This document shows positions 1 through 13,144 of a stretch of DNA of 64,000 nucleotides, in pieces; the first letter of the stretch is position 1, and the number at the start of each line of letters is the position of its first letter. The stretch is from Epiperipatus broadwayi. Lineage: Eukaryota > Onychophora > Udeonychophora > Euonychophora > Peripatidae. The stretch is from positions 11,461,160 to 11,525,159 of the forward strand of contig JAQFVV010012398.1 of assembly GCA_028023455.1 (NCBI GenBank). The letters run 5' to 3'. A model generated the notes under the pieces. That model was not told the DNA's origin, did not search any database, and was given only the letters and a program-made list of their open reading frames with translations. A program made the position numbers and the translations under genes.

Positions 1-463
1 AAAACTTTTTACAGCAGTGTTGCAAGAAGTATTTTGTGGATTAAAATGGGAAACTAAAGGAGTGTAAGTAAATGGAGATTATTTAAGTCATTTAGATTTC
101 ACAGATGATGTAGTTGTTTTTGCAAATAATGCTTCAGAGCTGCAGGAAATGTTGCAGGAGTTATCAGGTGAAAGTAGGACTAAAAATAAATGTTAAAAAG
201 ACTAAAGTAATGTTTAATCCATTTACTCAAAATATGAAAATAAAGATTAATTATGATAAATTAGAAGAAGTTAATAGTTACAAATACCTTGGTCAGATTA
301 TTAATACAGATGGAAATATATTGGAAGAAATTAATCATAGAATTAAACTTGGTTGGAGTGCTTTTGGTAGAAATAACTTGATACTAAAAGGAAATATGCC
401 TATGTGTTTGAAACGGAAGGTTTGTAACAAATGTGTTTTACCAGTTCTTACTTATGGATCTGG
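1..463 (+). mobile_element. RTE-like non-LTR retrotransposon, 3' RT fragment
   Basis: This is the palm/thumb part of a reverse transcriptase of the RTE-like endonuclease-RT family. Translation in two frames gives a LDFTDDVVVFANNASELQ block, which corresponds to the FADD catalytic box (here T-D-D follows the F), and then VGLKINVKKTKVMF and YKYLGQIINTDGN, both characteristic of the region after the RT active site. A frameshift near 170-185 separates the active-site block from the longer frame that runs to the stop at 483-485. RTE-like similarity stops near 463 (after PVLTYGS), where the 5' part of another LINE seems to begin, so this copy was probably interrupted by that insertion. The 5' part lies outside the window. 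A second fragment of the same family is at 60030-60874. It is dead by frameshift; the family call is from motifs only. Confidence 0.75.
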
Positions 464-747
464 CGTTAGAAGCAAACAGAGCTAAGTTGAATTTTGATAT
501 TTTTAAAATTTTTTTAGTTCTATTTTTCTTTATATACGAGATTGATCTTTTGAGAGCAGCAATTATAAAAAATAATTATTGTGAATGAAAGTATAAATTG
601 TGATCGAGAGAGTGAGTTATTTGAAAGATTGAAAATTTTTGTGCTTAACTGTTTGAAAGATTTTCGTTCGCCATTTTAGGATTAGAAGTTGTTTTTTTTT
701 TTTAAAAAAAAAAAAGTTGTTCTTGTTGAATGTGTGATAGCGTAAGG

Positions 748-1154
748 ATATTTATAAAAAAGTTTTATGTAAGATTAATTTGGTTTAGTTGAGTTTGTTA
801 CTGAAGGTGTTTTGATTTTTAATATAGGTATTTGTTTTGAGAAGAAAGGTAACATTTGTTTGGGAGGCCTAACGTTAGAAGACACGTGGGTATAGTTTTG
901 ATCAGGTTTGGGAAAAAGTTTTAATTTTTTTTTATAAGGGTGTTTGAAGAATAGGAGAGATATTTATAAAAATGTTGTATGTAAGTTTAATTCGTTTTAG
1001 TTAAGTTTGTTACTGAAGGTTTTTTAAATTTTAAAATAGACATTTTTTTTGAGATAAAAGGCAACGTTGCACTTGGCTATAGTTTGATCAAGTTTGGGAA
1101 AAAGTAAAAAAGCTTTTTATTTTTCTGTATAAGGGTGTTTAAAGAATAAGAGAG
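748..1154 (+). repeat. Two tandem units of about 200 bp in the LINE 5' UTR
   Basis: Unit 1 is 748-959 and unit 2 is 960-1154. Each begins atatttataaaaa and each contains gagtttgttactgaaggt-like and gtttgggaaaaagt segments and ends in ataagggtgttt followed by gaataagagag-type sequence. A third unit starts at 1155 but is cut off after a few bases. The units differ by small indels. Tandem 5' monomers in LINEs of other lineages act as promoters; that role here is inference from position upstream of ORF1. Confidence 0.65.
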
Positions 1155-1201
1155 ATATTATAAAAGTCAAATATAGAATAGGTGACTTGAAAAATAAGAA
1201 T

Positions 1202-2183
1202 ATGGATTGCATTTGTATGGGGCAATGTATATACGATCGACAGAAAGGAGTTAGACGAGCAATAGTAGTGTACAGTATGTGCTGAGGTGTATCATTTGAA
1301 ATGTTTAAATACGAATAGGAAGGATGTAACAGGTTTCTGGATATGTAGTCAGTGTGTAAATGTGATTAAAAAGGTGAGAAAGTGGTTTTTAAGTGTAGCT
1401 AGTCTAGAGAGTAAGTCAGAGGAGAGGGAGCAAAATGTAGTTAAGGAAGTTAGGACAGAGTTTGTTTTTAGTGGAGTGTCAGGAAATATGGGTGGAGGAA
1501 GTAGTAATGCAATGGAGATGGTTGGCCAGAGAATAAATAAGGTAGAGGAAGAAGTGAAGGATGTAGAAGTAAAATTAAAATTGTTACAGACGAAGTGTGA
1601 GGAGATAAAGGAATTATTGATTAGAAATGATAAGGAAGAAATGGATAAGGAGGTCCAGAAGGTGGTAGAAAAATTACAGATGGAGTAGAGAAAGTAGACT
1701 ATGAGACAGTATTGATAGGAGATTCACTTGTTAGAGAATGTGGGGATATAATTGCAAGAGAAAATAGAAGCAGGTATGTTAGAGTATGTTTGCCTGGAGT
1801 AAAAATTAGGGATGTGACAGATAAACTAAGAAAGCAAGGTAGTAGAGATGTATATGTAATGGTAGGGACTAATAATTTGTTAGAGCCATCAGAGAAAGTA
1901 ATGGATGAGTATGTAGAATTGATTAGGAATATGAGAGAGATTAAAGTAGGGGTAGTGGGGCTATTACCAAGATTTGATAAGAGGCATTTGTTAGATAGGG
2001 CATGTTCTATAAATGAGAGTGAAAAAATTGTGTGAGAGAAATAATGTTGTCTTTGTAGATGTATGGGATTGGTTTATTGGAAAGAGGGAGTTTTATAGTA
2101 AAGATGGTTTGCACATAGGAAAACAAGGAAGTGAAGTTTTAGGGAGTCTGATATTTAAAGAATATAATTCGGGAAACTTTTAA
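1202..2183 (+). pseudogene. LINE ORF1: PHD-like finger and SGNH esterase
   Basis: The likely start is the ATG at 1202. Three frames must be combined. The first segment (about 1202-1370) has spaced Cys residues, then VYHLKCLN and WICSQC, a PHD-like pattern C-x2-C...H-x2-C...W-x-C-x2-C. A Lys/Glu-rich coiled coil follows to the stop at 1686-1688. The second segment (1700-2035) is an SGNH hydrolase: nucleophile block IGDSLVREC, then VMVGTNN as the GxND-like block. After a frameshift near 2030 the frame continues with VDVWDWF and KDGLHIGKQG, the D-x2-H catalytic block, to the TAA at 2181. In CR1-like LINEs this ORF1 binds RNA/lipid and supports retrotransposition. Broken in this copy. Confidence 0.7.
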
Positions 2184-2309
2184 AGGGGGATGGGCTTTTA
2201 AACTGTAATATTATCAAAAAGAATTAGTGGTAAGAAAGTTTGTTATAAACGTAATGGAGAAGAAGGAATCAAAATAATTTATAAAAGAGTAGTTAGGAAA
2301 GAAGAAATT

Positions 2310-5300
2310 GTTAAAATTGGGTTTTTGAATATGCAAGGTAGTACGAGACCAGAAAAGTGGCTGGAATTAAATAATGCAATTGAAAATGAAGGGCTTGAGG
2401 TATTAGCAGTAGTGGAAACTCATTTAAGAGAAGAAAAAGAACCTATTTTGGAAGAGGTAGTATGGCAGGGTATAAAAACAGAAAAGAAAAAAGGGGTGGT
2501 GGTATAGGTGTTATATCGAAAAAATATTTAAATATTGTGAAATGTCAAGAGCATTTGTGGTATGAAATAAGGTTGGGTAGACAAGAATTGATGGTGGGTG
2601 TAGTGTATATCGCCATTGGAGATAGTCAAACTGTAATGGAGTGGAACAGTAGTATATATGAATGCCTAGTTAAGGATATACAGAGTTTTAAAGAAAAGGG
2701 GAAGAGAATAATGGTTATAGGGGATATGAATAGACATATTGAAGAAATTGATGATGTAGATAATAAGAATGGTCACTTTTTGAAGGAATTTTGTCAAAGA
2801 GTAAATTTGAGCATTGGGAATTTATTAAATGTGTATGAGGGACAATACACATGGTCTAGGAATAATGTATTTCGCACAATAGATTATGTATTGGTAGAAA
2901 AAGAGGCAATGAATAAAATACGGAGAATTAAGGTGTTTGATAATGAAGGGAGAGCTTGTAATAGTGATCATAACTTTATTATAATAGAAATGGTTAGTAA
3001 TGTGATGGAGGATAGAAATAAAGGTAGAAATAATAGTGAAAGATGTGGATGGATAATGAATGATAAAAATAAGTTGCAAGAGTATAAAATAAAAGTTGAA
3101 GAAACCATGGAGCAGTTGTTTGGGGATGAGTATAAGGACTGGTATGGTGAAATAGAAAAAGTGGCAAATAGGATTTTAGTCGAGAATATGCAGAAGAATA
3201 AAAGTAATAAAAAAATGGGAGTTAATAAAAGTGTAAAAGAGAGGAAAGAAGCATGCAGAGAATATAAGTATGCTATTAAGAATAAAGAAAGTGAAAATGA
3301 TATTAATACTAAATGGGGAAAGTACTTTAGTTAAGAAGAAGCTAGCTAAAATGGATAATTATAGAGAGAGGATGAAGTTAAATAGTAAATTATTCTGAGG
3401 ATATTAATAAAAGTGGAAGAGATGGGAGTAAAAAATTTTGGAATTACATTAAAAGGAGAAATGTAGGGGAAAGAATAGATGATGAGGGAATAGAATGTAG
3501 CTCTAGAGAAGAGGTAGAGAGAATCTTAAATAGATATGTAATGGATATAGAAAAGATGTTAGATGTGAAGGAAGTAGTGATAGAAAAAATGGAAGCAGTT
3601 ACTAATGGGAATATTAGGTTCACAAAAAATGAACTCAATGAGGCAGGGAAGAGATTGAGAAGTGGAAAGGTGAGAAGTTTAGATGCATGGGCAACAGAGA
3701 TGGTAATGAATTTAGGGCATAGAGCAAAAGCAAAGTTATTATCATGTTTTAATAAAATGGTACATAAGACAGTTTTTCCAGTTAGTTGGAGTAATACAAG
3801 AATAAGATTATTATTTAAAGGAAAGGATAAGGATCATACAAAGTTAAATAATTATAGACCAATAGTGGTAACATCAGTTTTATATAAAGTTTTCTCATAT
3901 ATGGTAGCTAGAAGAGTTGTAAAATGGATGGAAGAGAATAATGTAGTGGGGGAAATGTAAGGAGGTTTTAGGTCAGATAGGCGTATAGTCGATAGTTTGT
4001 TTGTAGTTACACAGATTATGGAGATGAATAGGAATTCAAGTAGATCATTATATATGAGTTTTATAGATATAGAGAAAGCATATGATAGAGTAAATAGAAA
4101 TAGATTATGGGTAAGATTAGCCAATTTGGGAATGGATGAACCTTTAGTAAATATTATTAAGAAATTATATGAAAATAATTATTATACTTACCAATTAGGG
4201 GATATAGAATCAGTTAAAGTTAAAAATGGGGTGGGATTAAGGCAAGGATGCCCTATGTCACCGATTTTGTTTTTGAGTGAAATGGAGAAAGCAATAGAAA
4301 GACTAGAAACGAGGGGTAGAGATACAGTTAATAGGTGGCAAAGGAGTATATATTTTGTCCGATCTTTTTTTTTTGCGGATGATATTCTTTTATGTGCAGA
4401 AAGAAGAGAAGATATGGATATTATGTTGAGGACATGTGCAAGGGTGGGTAAAGAGATGGGGATTAAATTTAGTGAAGAAAAATCAAATATCATGATGGTT
4501 AATACTGGGGAAAGAGAGGATGCAGATTTTTTATTGAGAGATATAAAGTTAAGTGTGGTGGATAGATATAGGTATTTAGGAATCATCTTATGTAATCAAG
4601 AAAATTGCTTGGATGAATGGGAGAAAAAATTGGTAAATAAAGCAAAGAAAGAAAGGGTTTGGTAAAGAAACTAACAGTATTTTCATATAATAAATATGAT
4701 GTAGCTAGAATTGTATGGAAGGGAGTTGCAGGGTTAACATATGGTAATGATGCATTATGTGTTAGTAAAAGGATTTTAGATTATTTAGAGAAAGTACAAA
4801 GGGAAGTAGGAAAACATGCATTAGATGCAGAAGTGTGGACGGCAAAGGAAGCAATTCAATGAGAAATGGGATGGTCAAGTTTCTATATGAGAGATGCAAA
4901 AAGTAAAATGAAAATGCTTGGTAGGTTGCCGTTTATGGATAATGAAAGAATAGCCAAAATAGTGTTTAATTGGGTTATGAGTAAAGGGCAGGTAACAAGA
5001 TGGATGAGAAAGGTAATGCGGTATGCAAAAGATTTGTATAAAGAATTTACATCAGTATACTTGTATAAAAGATGGGATGATTGTGTTAGGAGTATTGTTG
5101 AGTGTTATAGTGGTAAGGAATGGGATAAAAGAATAGAAGTATTAATAAAAAATAGGGAGTTGGAGAGATGGAGAGGTAGTATGGAGGGTAAGAAGAGTTT
5201 AAATATATATAGAAGGAAACGGAATATTGGAAGCGAGTTAATTTATGATAATAGTAAGGAAAGTAGTTTATCGTTTAAGGCTCGAACGGGATCTTTAGCA

Positions 5301-5672
5301 ACAAGAGAATATACATGTAAATGTAAAACTATAGGTGATTTAGCGTGAAAATTATGTAAGAAAGATATAGAAAATATTAGGCATCTATTGATTGAATGTA
5401 AATGCTTGAAAGCAGAAAGGGTACAGATAATGAAGTTATGGGAGAATAGGTATGAACAAAGTGACTACACAGAAAGTGAGTTATTAGCTTTTATGCTGGG
5501 TTTGCAAAAAGATAAGGGGGATTTAGATTTAAAGGCCATAGAGTTGTCAAAGATCATGTTGTGGAAATGGGATGGGGCAGAATATGGGAAGACTTATAGT
5601 GGGGAACGGAAAATAAAGTGGCTAACAGGTTTATCTGGGCATAGTTGCCGAGGTATTCTTGACTTCGTTTAA
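2310..5672 (+). pseudogene. LINE ORF2: endonuclease-reverse transcriptase
   Basis: The endonuclease (about 2310-3010) shows GFLNMQG, VETHL, GGGIGV, IGDMNRH and CNSDHNF, the standard APE-type blocks. The RT (about 3650-4600) shows NNYRPIVV, GGFRSDR, SFIDIEKAYDRVN, GLRQGCPMSPILF and FFFADDILLC, so the catalytic Asp residues are present. The C-terminal part has TGSLATREYTCKC and RHLLIECKC, resembling the zinc-finger region that follows RT in many LINEs. Damage: a frameshift in the A/G run near 2480-2500, a stop at 3332-3334 with frameshift, TAA at 3958-3960, frame changes near 4660 and 4860, and TGA at 5346-5348. At the last site a related fragment at 51334-51462 has TGC, so the stop replaced a Cys. 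The end is the TAA at 5670. Confidence 0.8.
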
Positions 5673-5720
5673 GGAGAAGCCAAATACATCACATCACATG
5701 CAAACTTTAAAGTGAAATTA

Positions 5721-8700
5721 ATTTAAACGAACCATAGGTAGGTTAAATTCATATATATAGTTTAATAAAAAGCATATCTATAATTTTTTAATATCCTACT
5801 AATTAATTTCACTGATTATTAACATCAATTTTGGTTATATGACATATATGCCTCTTGCAAGGGAGTGGTATAATTTATATGCCAATTTAAAGCAGAGAGG
5901 ACAATTAAAGTTCTTTGGTAGATGCCAATTCAAGTATGTGTGGGAAGAAAAACAAATATTCAAAAGCAGTTCTTTTTGATTAACTTTAATACAAATAAAA
6001 TTATAAGAGAGAAAATAGTTTGATTATGTTCCTAAGAAATGGCTTTGAAGAGATTGACACCCTTGAATGCAGGCGGATCGCGATATTCGTAAATAAATAT
6101 GGTAATGATAATAAAATATAAACCAATATGATCAAAGCATAGTCAATCCGCCATGATGTGATCAGAGAAATAGAAAACAATCAAATCCAGCATTTGACAT
6201 GACATAACCAGCTCAAACTCAATCCCATTGCCTGATTCCAGTGATGCAAAGAAATAGTGAGGAATGGTTTGTGCAATTTTCAAACCTCCAAATATTTCAG
6301 ATGAAAGATCAGGAATCGCCAAAGTTTGCTAAGCTCAGCTCACCTCGGTTTTCTCCCAATTTTGTCTTTCAAATCCTGATCTATATTTTTAGCCAGTGAA
6401 TCTATCACGTGATAAAATTCTGATATAGCAATCAAAAGGACAAAACAGACAATCAAGCAGATCTGGTGAGGCAAATACCAATACTGGAAAAACATCACTC
6501 TTTTGAAATTACTTTATGAAAATTATACTGAGCCACTTAGGATTATATTCATATGATAGTGGGTTGACCAAGATCAGATCTAAACAAATAAATCTAAAAT
6601 ATTATATGAATATCATTACTTTCTGGGGAGACATGTCTCTCCCATCAAAACAAAATCTTACCAACATTTTAAATATTACATTTCTAAATTTTCTCATACC
6701 TTAGCATGGAATAACCTTCTATATCCCCTTTTTCATTTTTTTAACATTAAATAAAAGTAGTTAACAGTTACACACTTGACCTATCGTCTCCCCCAAAACT
6801 AAACCATATACACATGAAATATGAGTTCAAAAATATATAAATATAAAACAAAATCATTTCATCCATACAAAATGGGTGCTCTAAGTAATAGTCATTTAGA
6901 GCGAAAGATTTATTTATTTACCAACAGACGTTGGTCGGGAAATAAGCAAATTATTTAATCATCAAACTTGTTGAGATGGAACAAATTGGCACATAAATAG
7001 AATTTTAAATCAGATATTTATATATCTAAACAATATATATCTATAGATAAGTAATAAACATCTTTATCAACCACTTTAATAAGAAAAGTTTTTGCATTAA
7101 GAGAGGCATAATTTAAGACAGATAACAGTTATATAGCAGAGACATTAAAGTTAAGTTATAGAAAGTCAAGATTACAAAGTTTAGTTAATACAATATTTTA
7201 AATTTAGTTAGGGAAAATTTCATTTTAGAAGTCATTTCTTTGTAGAACAATTAATTGTACGGTCAACTAGAATTGGAGAATAAATTAGGATGTTAGAAAT
7301 AAAAATTTAAAAGATATTACTTAATTTATTCAGAGTCTGCATTTGAAATTTCAGTCCAACGATGGAACGATAATTTGAAGTTGGCTTTCATGATTTCAGC
7401 ATAGGAATAGCTAGCTATTGAGTTTTGTTCAAGAGTTCCACAGTTCAACAGTCCACATATAAAACATTTCACTGAATTTTTCCAGGTTCATGGTATTTTT
7501 TGCGATCATACTTGGGATAACGGGCAGGTCAGAGTCGCTTACCCCACCGTCATATTGCCATACATATATTTTAAAGTAAAACCAGTGTGGATTTACCGTG
7601 CTCTTCTTCAAAGAAACTGACTAATCCATTCCTATAGTTCTGGTCTATTTATACGTTTCCAGAGTACTTCTTGAAAATTCTCCTTTTTCATTAGCCCAAG
7701 GCAAAATGGATATATTTGACTCAGGCAATCAAAATCATCCATCTAAACTATTTTAATATTGTCTTCTTAAGATTCACTCTCCCGATAAACCACCAATTTT
7801 ATTGTTTCAAATCTATTTTAAGTTTAACTTAGATTTGAGGAATTTTTCTTTAAAATATCTTTCCTATAATTTATTTTTAATTTAATTAGAAAATCCATTA
7901 CTACTTTGCTATTTTCTTTTGTTTTACACTAAAGAATGTGAGCACGCTTTATTGCAAAAGTAAATCTCCAGAATAAAATACTTTGAGTTTAAAATAAAAA
8001 AATTTTTAAAAATTAATTTCTTGATTTTTATAAAAGTCTCCGCTATTTATATATATATATGTATCCGTGCATATATATATTTGAGTCCATCCAATATTTA
8101 TAATCAAAGTTGTAAATAGAAAATTTTAACATTTTATTTACTTATTAACTGATCTAGAAATTAAATATATACAAGATGACAGGCGGAAACTTTTATAATC
8201 ATTGTTAGAAGTATGGATCAAGTTCGATCCTAGGTTAGAAATATAGAAAGATGTGAAGCATGGATCTGATCTACAGATCCATTGCTTCACTATTTAGAAG
8301 TTTAGCTTCCACGTAAGCAAAATATCGCAATTTTGCAATAAATATTCAAAAATTTTAAACTTAAAGCATAATTCCTTAGATATAAAAGAAATAAATAAAT
8401 ATTCATTCATATTTTTAAAAATAATCATAAATAAGGAAGATTTCGTTGATGTTGTAAACTGAAAATAATCTTACTGAAATTACGACTCATTTTTTAAATA
8501 TTTATAGAAACAAAATGTGAACATTTAAAATTTATTTCAGTAGCAAACAAATATCTATCAAATGAAGTCAAATTTATTATTTTCTGATAAGTAATAATTA
8601 TTTAATCGTAAGGGAAAATGTCAGAAAATGGTGAAATGTTTGAGTCTAGGCTGCAGTACAGAAGTGTTAAAATGATGAATCTTATTATTTAGAAAATTAT

Positions 8701-9990
8701 TTTGGTTGACAAAATTTAATTTATATGTAAATTAGTATTTGTTAAGAACTGGGATTAATCAATGAAATCACTGAATAGAGTAAGTATAAATAGAAGTGTT
8801 CATTGGGTCTAGACAAAATTAATTATTAATATTTTTGTTTAATCTTGTTTTGTTTGTCGAATCTGGTCTTGTTTAAAGTTGTAATCTTTTTTATAAAATT
8901 ATTTTTGTTTAAAAGTTTAAAGTATAATATTAAATAACTATTTTAAAATTCTCAATGTCTGAGTACATTTAATTATTTTCTATCAGCAAAATTTCATTTT
9001 GAAACTTGATGAAAAACTACAATAATTTTATGGAAACTAATAGTGGTCAAACTATCAGGAGATTCAAGGATACGTAAGAACTTTAAGCTTTATATATTTA
9101 GTATGTGTGCAATGAAAGAACATTTATCGTTAATAACTTTGATAAACTGTAATAACTTTAAGCTATCAAGAAAGTTTAATCTTAGAAGTATGAAAAGGAT
9201 ATTTGCTGAAAATTGTTCAAACAGTTGTATCAATTTTAAAAGGAAGGAACAAATAATGTTATACAGTTGAATTGAAACTTACATGAAAGAATATTATAAA
9301 ATGCGAGCATATTTTATTACTAGTTTATCTTAAAAGAGGAGCTTGAATGGATATTATATATATATATCTGAAAGTAATGCATAACAAGACAGAGAGAAAA
9401 TGACTCTTGAACTTTATACTTTTAGAAAAAGATTTGCCTGTTTGAAAGGCTGATTGATGAGATATACATTTGAAATGATTTCCGTTATTAAAAAAATGAG
9501 ATGGATTGTAATTTTTTTTTAAGATTATTATTATGATATATAATATTGCCTGGGTGAAGAAGCTGTATAACTTTATTAAAAAATATTGATTAAGATGTGC
9601 GCATTTGAAATGGGAAAATGTCTTGAATTTTTAAAAAGTATTTATCTTTATTTTCATTTGCAAGAAAATAAAAATGAAAATTATCTTCTGGAAGAAAAAA
9701 AAATAAATAAATAATATTGTTATATAAAATGCTTGATAAATGCTTACTGTTGAAAAATATTGTCATTTTATTTTGCTATAAAGTCTAGACTAGCCTGAAA
9801 CATATATGTACGTGAAAAATATATTGTTTAATATGAAATTGTATTAATGTTTTTACACCAAAATATTAGTTCTCTTGATAAATCCTAAGAAAATGGGCTT
9901 AGTGAAGTATTTATTCAATACAGATAAACAATATTTTGCCATGATTTTGAAGGATTTGTCTTTGGGATTTATGAGTTTTGTTTTCTCTCT
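5721..9990. other. AT-rich non-coding stretch
   Basis: No gene or recognisable transposon core is visible. A slightly more GC-rich patch at 6030-6500 contains ggcggatcg and aatccgcc as a short inverted pair about 75 bp apart, without further support for an element. The only structure I would mark separately is the hairpin at 8253-8290. Short open frames here have no recognisable motif. Confidence 0.6.
8253..8290. repeat. Short hairpin, 16-bp arms
   Basis: The left arm gtgaagcatggatctg and the right arm cagatccattgcttcac are reverse complements except for one extra base, with a 5-base loop (atcta). The stem is far more GC-rich than its surroundings. It could be a structured RNA or an element remnant; nothing else supports either. 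Confidence 0.6.
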
Positions 9991-10009
9991 GAGAGAGAGA
10001 GAGAGAGAG
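9991..10009. repeat. (GA)n microsatellite
   Basis: An uninterrupted run of GA dinucleotides in AT-rich DNA. Confidence 0.9.
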
Positions 10010-12227
10010 TTTTTATTAAAAATTTTTCCCCAGTATCTTAGCAATGGAGGAGGAAGCAGAATACTGGAAGAATGAAGGCAAAGAAAGACTTTAGTATTTT
10101 TAAATATTTTTTCTTATTATCTTAGTTTTTAATATTAATATTTTTATTGTCATATAATTTTTAATTAACGTGTTCACTAAAAATGTTTTAGTTTAAATAT
10201 TGATATGATTTATTTCTTTTTAATAAATAAAGAAAAGGATAAGTATCAAAATTAATTTTCTGAAAGGTAAATAAAATACTTATAGCTTATTTGATGTTGG
10301 ACGATCAAGAAGAGAAGGAGATCACTGTATATAATTATAATAATTGTTAGAATTATAGGTAACTTGTTATGTATTCTATAATATTTTAAAAGATATTTAA
10401 TTGATATTTTATTTTATTATCATATTGTTTAAATATTAAAGCTAGATAAATAATATTAATATGGTTATGACATTTTAATTATTTTATGAATGTAAGAGAA
10501 TGCCTTGTAAGTTATCTAAAGGTATTTTAAGTATTTTTTTATAAATGCTTGAATATGCATATATTTTATGACATGATTATGAATTGTTAATATATCATGA
10601 ATGGTATATGTTGAGATACAGTAATGTGAAAATGTTGATCTCTAAATTATATAATGCTATAATATAAATAAATAGATGTATGATAATGATGAATATTTTA
10701 TCAAAAGCATTTGTGTATGAAATGCTATGAACCATCTTGAAGTGAATATTAGATATTTGTTTTTAGAAAAGTAGTTTGAAGATTATTTATGTAGCATGGT
10801 TAATAATTCTTTGTGATGTTAGAATTATTCAGCATGTGGAAGATAAAGGATAGTGATCAGGGAAAGTAATTATTAAATGAAATCCTAGATGCTATGCATA
10901 CTAAGGAAGGATGTTTTATGTGAGTCATGTTGTTATAAGTTGAGAATTTAAAATACAGGTAACAGAGAACTGTATAGTAATACATAGACATTTTCATCCT
11001 TTCCATAGTTTAGTAAGAGCTCAGGTAGAAGCCATGACTAGAATTTAGGGTACATAATAAATGTGACTTTAATCATTGTAACCAATGCTATTTTATACAT
11101 TTGAGTTATTATTATATTTATATTTCTCACTATAATCACTATCAATCGCCACTGTTATTACATCATAAAAGATTGTTTTAAAAATGATTAGAATAATAAC
11201 TAGACTGTTAAAATTTGGAAATTTTGTGGATGCAAGAGGAGAGAAAAAATTCTATCACAAATGATGTTAAAATTATTTACTGCTTTATAGCAAAAATGGA
11301 GACGGAATGATTTGATATTCCTATAAATATTAGAGATCATTAAACCTAAGTATTAAAGCATATTTTTGTTGGATTGAGAGAAAGAGTGTTGAAAGCAATG
11401 ATATTTGAATGATATGATATTGTAAATTATAGATAAGTGATAACTTGAATTAAATTTTATGGCAATAAGAATTACCTAACTATAATTATTTTAAAACACC
11501 GTGAATCATAGTACTAATTTAATAATTCATATTTATTTATTGTCATTGTCTTATTATCATAGTGACAAGAGAATGTCATCTTAATGATAAAAATAATAGA
11601 TTACTATTATAATGTACTGTGTAATTTTATTTTTCCTTCGTAAATAGAATGAAGGCTATTTATGTTTGTTTATTTTATTATGTTTTTCTTATATAAATAT
11701 CCTAATTTAGGTAATTTCCTTATGCTATTTTATATTGTAAATATTTTAAGTTTATAAATTTATAGTGTTATGAACAATTTGTTAATGTTTTTAACTCATA
11801 TTGTTTTGAGAGTTTGATTTGTCCGAGTATGTTTTTCTTTGAATCTTTGTAACCACACACATGATTTATAAAGATTGATTATTTGGAATATTATTTGTTT
11901 GCACATGATTAATAAAAATATATTATTATAATTATTATTATTACAGGGAATATAATTATTTGTGATTATGAAAATCATCTAATGGCAATTTTAATTATGA
12001 TATTGCAATCATATTGAGAATATAATATTTTCTATGAATGCCACATAATAAATAAAAGATTATATGATTTTTTTATCAGAATTTATGATTTTATTTATAT
12101 TTATTAAATAGTATTAATAGTCAAATAGGTGTATGATTTAAAGAATCGTTAAAGTATTAGTTGTTTTGTGAAGGTAGGTAATATATGTAAAATTCCTCAT
12201 TACATTTAATTAAATGGTATTAATTTG

Positions 12228-12258
<31 letters not shown>

Positions 12259-13076
12259 GAAAATAAACCTGAGATGTTAAATGATTATAGAGTTGTAAGA
12301 AATGATGATGGATAGAAATTTGGTTAATGTTATATTTAAATATTACTTTATAAAAGATTAGTAATTAATTTATTGTTTTATAATAAATTTCATAAGTTAT
12401 TAAGTTAGGATTATTCTATGTGTGTTAGAAGACATGAGAGTATTATGAGGTAGTTTTTTTCTATGAATTAATTAGGAGTAATATTCTTATGCCATTGAGA
12501 TTATATCTTTTGGGATACATCCTCAATGTTAAACCATTGTACCTTGCTGGATGTCTCATGTGAAGAGTTTCATAATTTTATTAGTATTTTAATTAATGAG
12601 CTAGTTGTAATTTAAATTATTAGTAAAATAGATGAACTGAGTATTTACTTTGAACCTGACTATTTATTATTGTTACTATTATTATTGTATTTTAATTTAG
12701 TTAGTTTATTATATTTAATTATTGTGAAATATTTTGTTAGATATTATATGTTAGGAGTGCATTTTGAGCTAGTTATCATAATACTTATCTTTAATAGTTA
12801 TCATTTACATAATTCGATTATAGTTTATTATATTTATCGATGGTTAGCTGGAGAGTCTTTATGTTAGATTATTCTGAAGCAAGAGTACAATATATATGTA
12901 GAAAACATCGATGACATTTTATTGTTTAGATATGTACATTTTCTAACTTGGGATTTGCTCAATGCAAATGGATCATTATAATTAGAATTTTTATGTGGAA
13001 ATGTGTTTGCTTTTTTTGTTGTGGAAAGTATCTTTTTTTTTTTTTTAGCTTATTAGCTTTCAATAGGGTTTATGTG
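10010..13076. other. AT-rich non-coding stretch
   Basis: Apart from a questionable short exon-like patch at 10034-10094 and the ATT microsatellite at 12231-12258, I see nothing supportable. Base composition is extreme and open frames are short and without motifs. Confidence 0.55.
12231..12258. repeat. (ATT)n microsatellite
   Basis: About nine consecutive ATT units. Confidence 0.9.
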
Positions 13077-13144
13077 TTTAATGTGTGGCCCAAGATAACT
13101 TTTTCCATTGTGGTCCAGAGATGCCAAAAGATAGGATACTCCTG
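13077..13144 (-). mobile_element. hAT element terminus (Zaphod-like end)
   Basis: Read on the minus strand from 13144 the sequence starts CAGGAGTATCC, followed by CTTTTGGCATCTCTGGACCAC and CTTGGGCCACACATTA. This closely parallels the plus-strand terminus at 60875 (CAGGGATGTCC, CTTTTGGTGTC, CTTGGGCCACATATTG). The CAGGG...CTTTTGG...GGGCCAC layout is typical of hAT termini, including the Zaphod group as I recall it. The opposite end was not found, so this is either a truncated or a non-autonomous copy. Confidence 0.6.

Larger units (their letters stand above)
464..5720 (+). mobile_element. Nearly full-length LINE, CR1-like domain layout
   Basis: The order is 5' UTR with tandem units, ORF1 (PHD-like zinc finger, coiled coil, SGNH esterase), ORF2 (apurinic-type endonuclease, RT, C-terminal zinc-finger region) and a short tail with CATCACATCACATG-type repeats around 5688-5700. 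ORF1 with PHD and esterase domains is known from CR1-superfamily LINEs; I infer that group but cannot place the clade without a tree. The copy is complete in layout but carries several stops and frameshifts, so it is recent yet probably dead. A fragment of the same family at 51334-51462 shows one stop here to be a mutated Cys codon. The 5' boundary is estimated from where RTE similarity ends, the 3' boundary from the end of the coding frame and the short-repeat tail. Confidence 0.75.

Noticed and set aside
6086-6155. ggcggatcg ... aatccgcc as terminal inverted repeats
   Set aside because: Eight or nine bases only, no target duplication and no related copy in the window.
10034-10094. Possible exon reading MEEEAEYWKNEGKERL after a CCCCAG acceptor
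   Set aside because: Coiled-coil-like and tempting as an upstream exon, but no GT donor precedes the stop at a usable phase, and it cannot be joined to the exon at 17700.
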